Below, one piece after another: positions 11,421 to 21,399 of a DNA stretch of 64,000 bases. Under the pieces are notes generated by a model that saw only the letters and a program-made list of their open reading frames with translations, was not told where the DNA came from and did not search any database. Origin of the DNA: Gymnothorax reevesii (lineage: Eukaryota; Chordata; Actinopteri; Anguilliformes; Muraenidae). Within the stretch, counting starts at the first letter, position 1; each line of letters starts with the position of its first letter. The translations under genes were made by a program, and so were the position numbers. The DNA lies in contig CM056574.1 of the NCBI GenBank assembly GCA_029721435.1, forward strand, positions 77,595,001 to 77,659,000. The letters run 5' to 3'.

Positions 11421-12505
11421 CGAATAGGTCATATCTGGGCAGGGGGGAATCTGTGTAACTGGCGTCTTCCGCACGGGGCCGCATAGCATTTGATGATACG
11501 CTTTTAGTTACGGGCTCTTGCCGGTGTAGAAGAAGAAACAAACCGAAGACGACGCACAGAGTCCCGTATGAAACTATTTTAAAACTCTGTGAGGTGACGT
11601 CGCTTGCATTTCACCAGTCTACGACGGCCATGCACAGTCGAATGAGGGCGAAGAACCCGGGTGCCGTCACAGACATAGGCGGGCATGTCAAAAAATTCTA
11701 ACGTCAGCAATGCTTTCTCTCAGGTATGTTTACGGGGGTGTGGCGGTCAGACCAATGACTGTGTGTGTGTGTGTGGGGTGGGGGTCGCACTCGAGGCAAT
11801 TCAAACAATATACAATTAGCGTGATTTAGCGTATTTTCCGTTTTTTACCGGCCAAACACACCTGTCCATGCACCCGTTTTTGTATGTATGTGTGCACATG
11901 TGTATGTGGGGTGCGCTCGCAGAGAGAACGCACAAGGGTTACGCCAGACTGAGTTCAATAAATCACCATGCCACTGTGATTTAAGTATTAAAATAATAAG
12001 ATGTAGGGTAATTCATATCAGATTTAATATCATCATAATAGTGTAGTGGCAGGAAAGACCAGTTCAGTTGTAGCCTATCAATTATTGTGTTGGTCATACA
12101 CAGTAACTTATGGGTCTAGGTAGAGTATCTGTGGATTCAAAAAAGTATAATTTAATTTAAGTTAAATTTTGAATTTTCATTCCTTTTCCTGGTTATACTG
12201 AATCACGGTGTTTGAAAACGTTGAAATGTATGTATTTGGCTCAATTTTATACTGACTGCTGACTTATGTGACTGTCCTGGTTGGTTGAGTAGTCTCCCTA
12301 AATGCTAAGTTCATTGAAATTCATCTTCACAACAGCAAAGTGCATTAAAAATGGGGCAGAATATTATATTGTTAGTCTTGTCAACTATAGTCTCTAGTCT
12401 ACTGTTTACATGATTGTCATTGAATTGATAAAATGTTTAAAATTCTTACTGACTGCTTTACTAATCCCCAGCAAATTGTCATCTTTGTTTTTCAGATTGA
12501 AACTA

Positions 12506-13788
12506 ATGCAGTGCAAGTTGTGCAAGTTCACCCACGCCGTTGAAGCTGTTCTGCTGAAACACTATCGACTGCATCACAGAGGTTCAACCTGGCCTTGCAT
12601 CCACAGGGACTGCTGTTGCACTTTTAGAACCATAAGTGCTTTGAAATCACATCTTTCAAGATTGCACAGAACTGTCCAAAGGCAAGAGAACTTAACATTT
12701 CAGTGCTGGTTGTGTGAATACAAGGACATTTGCTGTAAAAAGAAAGTATTAATTCATTTGCATCATCACCTTAGACGCAGAGAGATAGTGTGTTGCCCAT
12801 TTGTAGGGTGCAGCTTTAAAACTAACCGCCTTAATAGTTTTACTGGACATACATCACGGAATCATAAAAACCACAGTCTTAGAGATTTTTTGACATCAGT
12901 CAGTGTTGTTAGCGATTTTCAGTCTAATGACACAGACCAGCCACGTAATGTTGATCCTGAGGCTGGCGTTTCACTGACAGGTAGTCCTAGATTAGATTCT
13001 ACAGAAAAACGTGAACCTGATTGTGTACACAATGTAGACTCTGAAATACTTGAGCACAGATTAGCTTCCCTTTTTCTTCGCATGCAATGTCTGCTACATG
13101 TGTCAAAACATGCAATACAGGAAATTATAGATGAATTTAATGATATTTTGTCCCTTTCCAAGTTATATACAACTGAAATTCTCAAGGAGGTATTTGCGAA
13201 ACATAATATTGAAGTTGAGGAAGAAGTTATTCAAGAGATACAAGAGATATTCAAGAGATAGTTATTCAAGTAACATTGTGTTCGAAAAAAAATCCATTAC
13301 TTGTTACCACATCTGAAAAAGGTACATTATCAACATATTATAAGAGAAACAGATATTTCAGGGAGCATTTCTCCATCATTGAACCAACTGAGTTAATGTA
13401 TGACCGGACTTCAAGAAAAGCCTTTGTTTATGTTTCTGTGAATCAGGTTACTGAGCTTTTATTGAATAGAGGAGAGTTTCTTGAAAAAGTTGTTTTCTGT
13501 GAAGAGTCTATTCCAGGGTTTACAAGACTTTTCAAGATGGTTCTTACTTTAAGCAAAATTTTGGAGAACAGGAGCTGCATATTGCATTAGGTCTATACAT
13601 AGACGATTTTGAGTTGTGTAACCCATTAGGCACGTCAAAGAAAATTCATAAAATAACAACTGTTTACTGGGTTATTCTTAATTTTCCCTCAAAGTTTCGT
13701 TCCACTTTACACTCAATTCATCTAGCTCTTCTTGGAAAGACTTGTGATGTTAAGCAGTTTGGTTTTGAAAAGTTTTTCAGTCCTTTAA
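12506..13788 (+). pseudogene. C2H2-finger / transposase-like protein, N-terminal half
   Basis: First part of the first gene of the CACTA-like element. A splice acceptor (tttttcag, ending 12495) precedes the ATG at 12506, so an upstream noncoding exon is likely. C2H2-type fingers come first: MQCKLCKFTHAVEAVLLKHYRLHH, then CIHRDCCCTF...HLSRLH, CWLCEYKD...HLHHHL and CPFVGCSFKT...HTSRNH. An acidic linker follows, then the conserved core with YIDDFELCNPLGTSKKIHK (about 13587-13650), whose acidic pair is a candidate catalytic Asp. Frameshifts lie near 13262 and 13530. The frame is cut at 13788 in FSPL by the TAA-flanked insertion and continues at 21400. The family is multi-copy in teleosts, usually left as 'uncharacterized'. 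Transposase function is inferred from motif order and from the element around it. Confidence 0.7.
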
Positions 13789-13959
13789 GTTCAGACAGGA
13801 CACTCACGTCAGATTTAACCATTTATTTGGAATGACATACATTTGGATTTGGCGGTGACTCTGCTCAAGTGATACTCTGGAACAATCTGAGCAAGCATGA
13901 CACAGACATCCCAGGAGATCACAACCCCCCCAGCAGAGCCTGGTTCACCGTGTTTAAAA

Positions 13960-14345
13960 TTTCAATTCATTAGATTTGTATAGCGCTTTTCACAGAGACT
14001 GTCACAAAGACACTTTACAGTGAGAGATGAAGTTACTGAAAGGGCAGTGCCCAGCCTATTCCCCCTACAGCAAATGAGGCAAAAAACTCCCAGTAGGGAG
14101 AAAATCCTCAAACAGTGGTGAGAAAAAACTCCCCAGTGGGAAGAAATCTCAGGAGGAACCTGGCTATAGTGGGGAAGCCCATCCTCCGCGGGCTAGCTAA
14201 ATAATTACAAGATAAAGTCAAAGAGTAAAATGGCAAAGAGAGTTCCATTTAAGTCCATCTGAACAGTGGCATTGGTAGCTCCAGGAAGTGGCATGTCGAG
14301 GATGGTGCAGAACTGGATCAGGACCGGATCAAGACAGCAGCAACC
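13960..14345 (+). repeat. Dispersed teleost repeat (SINE/LINE-tail-like)
   Basis: It begins ttcaattcattagatttgta, then tagcgcttttcacagagac, and continues with 'aggaggaacctggctatagt' and 'cccatcctcc' words. These match a very common teleost interspersed repeat that I remember, though I cannot name its class. Bases 14346-14959 hold no gene that I can support; the frame at 14631-14861 shows no known domain. Confidence 0.5.
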
Positions 14346-14959
14346 AGCGCTCAAAATGATTTGACAGTTTTTTTATTTTCTTTATTTTACAAATTGATTA
14401 GAGATTGAGAGAGGTCGAGAAGCCGGTACACAAAGGAAGTTCAGGTGCCTCAACATGGATAGCAATTCGCGCTTTGTCATAGACAAAACTTCCTTGATTC
14501 TGCGCCATTTATCCTGGGGTAGAGAGACGCTTGCATTTTAACTGAGCCAAGAGAAAAATACCCAAAACTCCAGTTCCTGCGCAGTACCCCAGTTTCTTGA
14601 AAACGTCTTTAAGTGTAAGGATGCTGCGACTTGGTACGAAATTGGGAAAGTAGTGATGTTACCTCTGATACCGAGGCTCCGAAGCACGCATCATACTCGA
14701 CGGGAAATTTTTCTGAAGCACTGTGTCGGAGCTTGCTTCATATCGGGAAAAACCACGTGACTGATGACGTTCAAACCACTTCCTGCTTTAGACTGAATCA
14801 GTTGACCGGTTATGGAGCTTTGAAACATTGGCGCAATTCAAATATATTTAAAGATCGATGAAACAGCGCTCTGTTATTATTTTTCTGAATCAAATGCCTA
14901 AGTCGCACAAGCGCACCTAGCATATGCCAAGCACAATCAAAACACACTTCCCCCCCCCC

Positions 14960-15016
14960 AATACAATGGTCCAAAAAAAGGTTGAAACTTCATAAGGCCT
15001 CGTTTGGCCATCACTA
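14960..15016 (+). repeat. Short dispersed repeat, copy 2
   Basis: Direct-orientation relative of 2697-2752; both hold 'cttcata..gcctcgtttgg'. Bases 15017-15344 show nothing else. Confidence 0.6.
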
Positions 15017-15344
15017 TGGGAAAGTCCATTATCCAAAAGTCGCCTAATAAATGAAAAACGAACGGCAGTTGGTTAACATTCAGAAGTATCCAGCAAAAAG
15101 CCTCGGAAAGAGTATTGAAAATGCGGGGGCTGCTACAGCATTCAAAGGTCAGACGTACTGCGAAACACGTTTTCTTTCCAGTTAACTCCAAAGAGATTTC
15201 ACTGAGAGGGGTGCAGAGGCATAATGTTAAAAGCATCGGTCATGTCAGCGTTACCCAACCAAGCACCTGATCCAGGAATTTAATGAGTTTCATGCGTGAG
15301 CGACAGTGAAGTAAAAGCGAGAATGGGGATGAGATTATTGACGC

Positions 15345-16059
15345 TGTTACGTAACGAGGGTTTATAACACCTGTATTATTTTGCTCAGCCAGTAGTTTCT
15401 GCTTACTCATGTAAGGGTAATGATTATTTATGAGTGCTTGTAAGCATAATGACTAGAGACTGAGAACACCATAGATTCTCCCATCTACAGGGTTCTACTG
15501 ACTGCAAGAGTCTTCAGGAGCTATCTGGAGAGTTCTATGGCCTTCAGAATTCTTCTCTGGGATGTCAGTCAGGATCCTTCATTGTGACATCATACAAAAG
15601 CACAGGGCTATATAAAGGGAACTCGCAGCCAGTGGAACAGGCTTTAGACACAGGCTTTAGACTCAGGCTTTAGGCGCGGAGCTCGCTCTCTGGAGGAGAG
15701 ACCCTGACCCATCGACACACTTGAGACCACACACTCGATAATCATCTCCGGTCTGCTACACCAGAAAGCTAGACCGGCTGAGTGCAATTGGACTTCGGAC
15801 TACAGACCTTCTGGATAGGATCACCACACCAGAGACATCAGAAACCAGTGGATTCTCACCATCGTCATGAGAACATCGTAAGGACGGACAGTTAGAGGAC
15901 AGCATGTCTATCTTTAATGCAATGACTTCATTACCCACCTCTGTACAATTGTAATTGCTACGTTCATTTGCTCAATTATCTAATAAATCATTTATAACCA
16001 AACCTTCTTCCAAATTGGAATCATTCCAGAATATCTGGAGTACGAAACTGTACGTAACA
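15345..16059 (+). repeat. 5' LTR of gypsy element
   Basis: It runs TGTTACG...CGTAACA. The TATATAAA box is at 15609-15616 and an AATAAA signal at 15982-15987. Five substitutions from the 3' LTR were seen. Confidence 0.95.
15609..15616 (+). promoter_or_regulatory. TATA box of gypsy 5' LTR
   Basis: TATATAAA in the middle of the LTR, about 370 bp before the AATAAA signal, where a Pol II LTR promoter is expected. Confidence 0.65.
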
Positions 16060-16064
16060 TAAAT

Positions 16065-16082
16065 TGGGGGCTCGTCCGGGAT
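16065..16082 (+). other. Primer-binding site, tRNA-Pro type
   Basis: TGGGGGCTCGTCCGGGAT starts 5 nt after the LTR. This 18-mer is complementary to the 3' end of tRNA-Pro as used by several gammaretroviruses. Confidence 0.85.
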
Positions 16083-16123
16083 TGAACAATATTTTTCTGT
16101 ATTGAGCTGCTGAACGTAGCAAA

Positions 16124-18484
16124 ATGGCTGAGCTTGCTGAGTTTGTTAAAAATCCCTCCATTGATGTTTTGGAGACTTTCAGGAAAGTCCAGTTATTGGA
16201 GATCGCTAAAATCCTCGAGATTGACGTGAAAAGGGATATGCGAAAAGGGGACATCAAGAAATTGATTATAGAACGTTTGTTTAATGAAGACCGATTGGCG
16301 AAAGAAGCCTTGCCGTCTCCTAGTGATCCCCAAGCCCACCTTGTGGTGGGTGATAGAGAGCTTCGGCTCAAGGAAATAGAACTTGAAAAATACCAAATAC
16401 AGGTTGAAAATGAAAGGCGTCGACAAGAGACAGAGGCGGAGACTGAAAGGCGCAGAATAGAGGCGGAGGTTGAGATGAAAAGAATGGACGTGGAAATAGC
16501 ACTTTCTAGAAATCAAACCAGCGTGGAGGAAGCTCAACACAAATTCGATTTTTGCAAATATGTGAAAATGGTACCACCGTTTAATGAAAATGCAGTGGAC
16601 AAATATTTTATTCATTTTGAGAGAATTGCCACCGGTTGTAAATGGCCTATTGAGGCATGGCCACTTTTGTTGCAAAGCAAGTTGACAGGCAAAAGCCAGG
16701 AGGTGTTCACTGCACTTTCCTTACAGCAAAGCCAGGATTATGAGGTCGTCAAGGCCACTATCCTGAAGGCCTATGAATTGGTACCAGAGGCTTACCACCA
16801 GAAGTTTAGAAATTATCAGAAACCAGATCATCAGACTTATGTGGAGTTTGCCCATGAAAAGGAGGTACTGTTTGACCGCTGGTGTACCTCCAGTAAAGTC
16901 AATAATGATTTTGACAAGCTGAGGCAAACTATCTTGCTTGAAGAATTCAAGAAATGTGTTCGCGATGACCTCAAAACCTATCTGAATGAACACAAGGTTG
17001 GCACACTTGAAGAGGCAGCCATTTTGGCTGATGATTTCGTTCTCACGCACAAGTCGGTGTTTTCCAGGAGTGGTGATAATAGTAGACAACAAAACACAGG
17101 TGAAAGGTCTGATTTCACGGGTAATCGTGATAAGTCCGATGTAAAGGATGGTCAGGGTCAGGAAAAGAGGTCGGAGAAAGGACAACCTAAGCCCGCTCCA
17201 GTTTGTCACTTTTGTAAGAAACTAGGTCATGTGATGTTCGATTGTTTCAAGTTGAAGAGGAAGATGAATCTTGAGGTTAACCCTAATGCACTTGTTTCCT
17301 CCAAGAAGCCTCATTCTCAGGAGACACCTGTTGTACCTGAACATCATGGTAAGAAGTCTGAAGTTAGAAGGGAATTCATTCCTTTTGTGTCTGAGGGTTC
17401 TGTATCACTTCCTAGTCAAACCAGTTCTGTGCCGATCAAGATTTTGCGTGATACCGGGGCATCTCAATCTTTATTGTTGGAAGGTACGTTGCCTTTTGAT
17501 TCGAGTTCTGCCACTGGTGAATTTATTATCTTGCAAGGTGTTGAATGTGGTTCTGTGACAGCTCCCTTGCACCGTGTTGTGCTGAAGTCGGATTTGGTGT
17601 CCGGTTCTGTTGAGTTTGCGGTTGTTCCGGAGCTGCCGGTGAAAGGTGTTTCCTTGTTGTTGGGAAATGAATTGGCTGGAGGTAGGGTGGTTGCTGAGCC
17701 CAAAGTGTTTTTTGAGCCAGTCCCGCTGTCCGATAGGGACATTGTTGCGGAAGAGAATCCTGAGGTGGTTCCTTCTTGTGCGGCGACTAGAGCTCTGGCT
17801 AAGAAAATAGCCAAATTGCAGGATGTTGAGGCTGAAGATGACATTGTGGATTTGTCGGGGACATTTCTAGATCCCAAGAAGGATCTTCGTCAATCTTCTG
17901 ATCCGAGAGAGGATCTTTCTCAACAGTCCAATGTTGACCCTAAAGTGGTGTATGAGCCAGTGCCGCTGTCCGATAGTGACATTGTTATGGAAGAGAATCC
18001 CGAAGTGGTTCCTTCTTGTGCGGTGACTAGGGCTCTGGCTAAAAAGATAGCCAAATTGCAGGATGTTGAGGCTGAAGATGACATTGTGGATTTGTCGGAG
18101 ACATTTCTAGATCCCAAGGAGGATCTTAGTCAATCTTCTGATCCTGATGAGGATCTTGCTCAACAGTCCGTTGCTGAACCCAGAGTGGTTTGTGAGCCAG
18201 TCCCGTTGTCCAAAAGAGACATTATTTTGGAAGAGGACCCCGAAGTGGTTCCTTCTTGTGCGGTGACTAGGGCTCTGGCTGAAGAAATAGCCGAATTACA
18301 GGACGTTGGTGTTGAAGATGACATTGTAGATTTGTCAGGGACATTTCTACATTCCAAGGAGGATCTTCGTCAATCTTCTGATCCTAATGAGGATCTTGCC
18401 CAACAGTCCAATGTAGTGTTAGGGACGCCAGTACCGTCTACGGCGGAGATGTCTTTGTCCAGAGAGAAATTGATACAAGACTAA
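16124..18484 (+). CDS. gag-protease polyprotein of Gmr1-like gypsy element
   Basis: 786 codons from the first ATG after the primer site. Order: an N-terminal helix pair (residues 1-50); a highly charged coiled coil rich in E and R (about 78-125); a capsid-like retrotransposon-gag/SCAN-related domain (about 145-310) with the LVPEAYHQKFRNYQK block; and a CCHC knuckle CHFCKKLGHVMFDC (about 361-374). Next comes an aspartic protease with ILRDTGASQSLLLEG (about 439-453) and a retropepsin-like LLLGNELAGG, then three 80-residue repeats (524-763). Gag builds the particle and the protease matures it. A TAA at 18482-18484 ends the frame; the frame continues in phase beyond it. SCAN domains of vertebrate transcription factors are thought to derive from gag of this lineage. 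Confidence 0.88.
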   Translation: MAELAEFVKNPSIDVLETFRKVQLLEIAKILEIDVKRDMRKGDIKKLIIERLFNEDRLAKEALPSPSDPQAHLVVGDRELRLKEIELEKYQIQVENERRRQETEAETERRRIEAEVEMKRMDVEIALSRNQTSVEEAQHKFDFCKYVKMVPPFNENAVDKYFIHFERIATGCKWPIEAWPLLLQSKLTGKSQEVFTALSLQQSQDYEVVKATILKAYELVPEAYHQKFRNYQKPDHQTYVEFAHEKEVLFDRWCTSSKVNNDFDKLRQTILLEEFKKCVRDDLKTYLNEHKVGTLEEAAILADDFVLTHKSVFSRSGDNSRQQNTGERSDFTGNRDKSDVKDGQGQEKRSEKGQPKPAPVCHFCKKLGHVMFDCFKLKRKMNLEVNPNALVSSKKPHSQETPVVPEHHGKKSEVRREFIPFVSEGSVSLPSQTSSVPIKILRDTGASQSLLLEGTLPFDSSSATGEFIILQGVECGSVTAPLHRVVLKSDLVSGSVEFAVVPELPVKGVSLLLGNELAGGRVVAEPKVFFEPVPLSDRDIVAEENPEVVPSCAATRALAKKIAKLQDVEAEDDIVDLSGTFLDPKKDLRQSSDPREDLSQQSNVDPKVVYEPVPLSDSDIVMEENPEVVPSCAVTRALAKKIAKLQDVEAEDDIVDLSETFLDPKEDLSQSSDPDEDLAQQSVAEPRVVCEPVPLSKRDIILEEDPEVVPSCAVTRALAEEIAELQDVGVEDDIVDLSGTFLHSKEDLRQSSDPNEDLAQQSNVVLGTPVPSTAEMSLSREKLIQD
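17693..18412 (+). repeat. Three tandem 240-bp coding repeats
   Basis: Equivalent positions fall at 17702, 17942 and 18182, an exact 240-bp period. Each unit codes about 80 residues with EPVPLS, NPEVVPSCA.TRALA, AEDDIVDLS and SSDP.EDL motifs. The units differ by substitutions but none breaks the frame. Confidence 0.95.
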
Positions 18485-19240
18485 GAGGTTGATCTTGATT
18501 TGAGCTCTCTGTTTGATGTTGCTCTCCCTGAAGAGGAGTTGTTTGAGGTCCCAGTTGGAAACTTCGTCGAGGATGGAGTTTTGGTGAGGAAGCGGAGACC
18601 ACCCGAGGTCCGGGCCTCTGAGGACTGGGCAGTCATATGTCAGATCTTGGTTCCCAAGACTTATCGTCTGGAGGATCTGAGGTTGGCACACAAGGTTCCC
18701 TTTAGAGGTCATCTAGGTGCGTACAAGACCAGCGACAAGATCGTGAGGCACTTCTACTGGCCGAAGAGAAGACTGCGTGTGGCTTCCAGGGTTGTGAAGG
18801 CTTTGATCAGCCTTGTTACTTTGTTTAGTCTGCCGGATGAAATCCAGTCAGATCAGGGATCCGACTTCATGTCTGGCTTGTTCCAAAGTGTGGTGTGCAA
18901 ACTTGAAGCCAAGCAGATAACATCGAGCGCCTACGATCCGGAGTCCCAGGGGGCACTGGAGAGGTTCCACTCCACTCGAAAGGGGATGATGAGGACCTAC
19001 CGCTCCCAGAATGAGAGGGATTGGGACGAGGGCATCCCACTGCTCATGTTCGCCGCTCTCGAGTCGGAGCAGGAATCCATGGGATTCGGCCCATTTGGGC
19101 TGGTGTTTGGCTACACAGTCCAAGGTTCACTAAAGCTGTTGAAAGAGGGAAAGCTGCTGGAGCCCAGTGAGGATGTGAGCCTGTTGGACTACAAGTCCAG
19201 GTTCAAGGAGAGACTACGCCAGACTTGGGAACAGGCATAA
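18485..19240 (+). pseudogene. Integrase remnant of gypsy element, internally deleted
   Basis: In phase with the upstream gag-protease frame after the TAA at 18482. It keeps the His half of the H2C2 zinc-binding domain (LRLAHKVPFRGHLG) up to HFYWP, then jumps to the later part of the catalytic core. The Cys pair and the first catalytic Asp are missing, while the second Asp (QSDQGSDF, about 18850) and the Glu (SQGALERFH, about 18950) remain. It ends at 19240, before any RT. Integrase normally inserts the cDNA; this version should be inactive. The deletion keeps the frame open. Confidence 0.85.
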
Positions 19241-19399
19241 GAAAACCTCAAGTCTGCACAGCAAAAGATTTGTAATATAATTTGTATATAGTTAAGTGAA
19301 TTGCTTTTGAAATTGTGTTTTTCTTGCTATTGTATTTATCTGCAGTGCGTAGCACTTTCGTTATAAAAAGTTGTCATACATTCCAACTTTTTCTTTTAC

Positions 19400-19408
19400 G
19401 GAGGGAGG
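19400..19408 (+). other. Polypurine tract of gypsy element
   Basis: GGAGGGAGG immediately before the 3' LTR; the expected primer for plus-strand synthesis. Bases 19241-19399 are noncoding. Confidence 0.8.
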
Positions 19409-20123
19409 TGTTACGTAACGAGGGTTTATAACACCTGTATTATTTTGCTCAGCCAGTAGTTTCTGCTTACTCATGTAAGGGTAATGATTATTTATGAGTG
19501 CTTGTAAGCATAATGACTAGAGACTGAGAACACCATAGATTCTCCCATCTACAGGGTTCTACTGACTGCAAGAGTCTTCAGGAGCTATCCGGAGAGTTCT
19601 ATGGCCTTCAGAATTCTTCTCTGGGATGTCAGTCAGGATCCTTCATTGTGACATCATACAAAAGCACAGGGCTATATAAAGGGAACTCGCAGCCAGTGGA
19701 ACAGGCTTTAGACACAGGCTTTAGACTCAGGCTTTAGGCGCGGAGCTTGCTCTCTGGAGGAGAGACCCTGACCCATCGACACACTCGAGACCACACACTT
19801 GATAATCATCTCCGGTCTGCTACACCAGAAAGCTAGACAGGCTGAGTGCAATTGGACTTCGGACTACAGACCTTCTGGATAGGATCACCACACCAGAGAC
19901 ATCAGAAACCAGTGGATTCTCACCATCGTCATGAGAACATCGTAAGGACGGACAGTTAGAGGACAGCATGTCTATCTTTAATGCAATGACTTCATTACCC
20001 ACCTCTGTACAATTGTAATTGCTACGTTCATTTGCTCAATTATCTAATAAATCATTTATAACCAAACCTTCTTCCAAATTGGAATCATTCCAGAATATCT
20101 GGAGTACGAAACTGTACGTAACA
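19409..20123 (+). repeat. 3' LTR of gypsy element
   Basis: 715 bp, same ends as the 5' LTR, followed by the ACGC duplication. Confidence 0.95.
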
Positions 20124-20127
20124 ACGC

Positions 20128-21396
20128 TTTTAATCCTTAAATCATAATGGGCAGAAAAATCAATGATAACGCTTTCTCTTCTTCCCCCAGATTACTGACG
20201 AATAGCAACACCTATAGAGCTAATACGGTATGAAGCTAATGGAATTTGGGAATCGGACCAATCATGTACCTCTTTTAAACTTCTCTCGCCGGGATTTTAT
20301 CAACCATATTCGGTTCCTGCTGGGCAGACTGCGGGTTATTGCTCTTCACGCTGGAGTGAATATCATATAAACCAGCACAAATGTCATTAATCAAACCAAA
20401 CAACAAGCACGAGACAAAACAGCGATCTGGTGGTCCTTCAGCGTCTTCGAGAGTTCTGGGACTGATGGGGGTAGATGCTTTATTTAATTTTTCTTAGCCG
20501 GCAGACGCGGCTTGCTGCGAGGGCACACAAACTTTAGATGCAGTTTCCGTAAAAACTTGGCTCGGTGGCAGAGGTACGGTGAGGGCTGTCGCAGGGGGTT
20601 TGGATTCGGCAATGAATTTTTTGTTTATTTATTTATTTTTTTTGGGCGGAGGGAGGAGGAATGGCAGAACGCTCCGCAGTCAGTGCAGAAAATACCACGG
20701 TGTAAAATGCCTGCTGACTAACGCCTAATCAACCGGAGACCAATCCAGTCTTTGACTAGACTTTTGGAGGAATAAGCAGTTTTAATCTGAAATGTACTTA
20801 TGATACTAGCAAACAAGTGTCACCGTAAGACAGTGCGAGATCAGAAGTGGTAGCCAAATAGGTGTTTAGATCGACCCTGCGTTCAAGATACATTTCACCA
20901 ATCACACCCTTTAATACACCGAATGCCACAGTGAACTGTCATGGTAAGATTTAACAGTCTCGGATCATTGTCCTTCAGAATAACGGAAATGTCCCCGTAG
21001 TCCATTAGGCGTTTCTCGCCTAAACCAGATTCGGACGAGCTTAACATTTTTTAACCAAGTTTACGTTATTACCTGCCATGATCTGACTGCGAAGATGGGA
21101 GAGGTGGCAGCTGAAATAGGACGCATCCTCCTCCGAGAAAGGATTAGGATGACCGGACATACGATGATGCACGAGGTAATAAAAATACCCAAGAACTGAT
21201 TCTCATACCTTAGAGATCTGCAGGCGTGGATGTTTGTGTAGATCTGTAATGGGTCTTGGTGGGAATGGTAGAGCTTGGCTAGTTGAGATGGAGCGCCGGC
21301 TTATTTAAAAAGACGCTCAATTAGGTACGCGACGCTGAAGTACAATGCGATTGGACAAGGGGTGGAGCCAAGACTGACTACCGTGCCTGTCTGAAC
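20128..21396. other. Right part of the TAA-flanked element, no gene seen
   Basis: The frame at 20512-20721 has no recognisable domain. It ends with the GTTCAGACAGG inverted repeat. Confidence 0.5.
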
Positions 21397-21399
21397 TAA

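Larger units (their letters stand above)
15345..20123 (+). mobile_element. Gmr1-like Ty3/gypsy element lacking reverse transcriptase (young, non-autonomous)
   Basis: Two 715-bp LTRs differ at only five positions by eye, and the 4-bp duplication ACGC flanks the element (15341-15344, 20124-20127). The interior encodes gag, protease, a tandemly repeated acidic region and a broken integrase, but no reverse transcriptase or RNase H. In the fuller relative at 55718-61657 the integrase comes before RT, so this copy has lost everything downstream of integrase. Near-identical LTRs mean recent insertion, so it probably moved using enzymes from another copy. Confidence 0.92.
13789..21396. mobile_element. 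TAA-flanked DNA element (PIF/Harbinger-like ends), 7.6 kb
   Basis: Terminal inverted repeats are GTTCAGACAGG at 13789 and CCTGTCTGAAC ending 21396. TAA occurs on both sides (13786-13788 and 21397-21399). Removing it plus one TAA joins the two halves of the CACTA transposase-like gene in phase, which independently confirms both ends. A 3-bp TWA duplication is typical of PIF/Harbinger; the superfamily call is inference. Without the gypsy element at 15345 it is about 2.8 kb. I see no transposase in it, so it looks non-autonomous. Confidence 0.75.

Noticed and set aside
17464..18357. Minus-strand frames inside the gypsy gag-protease
   Set aside because: Antisense shadows of the 240-bp coding repeat; they repeat with the same period.
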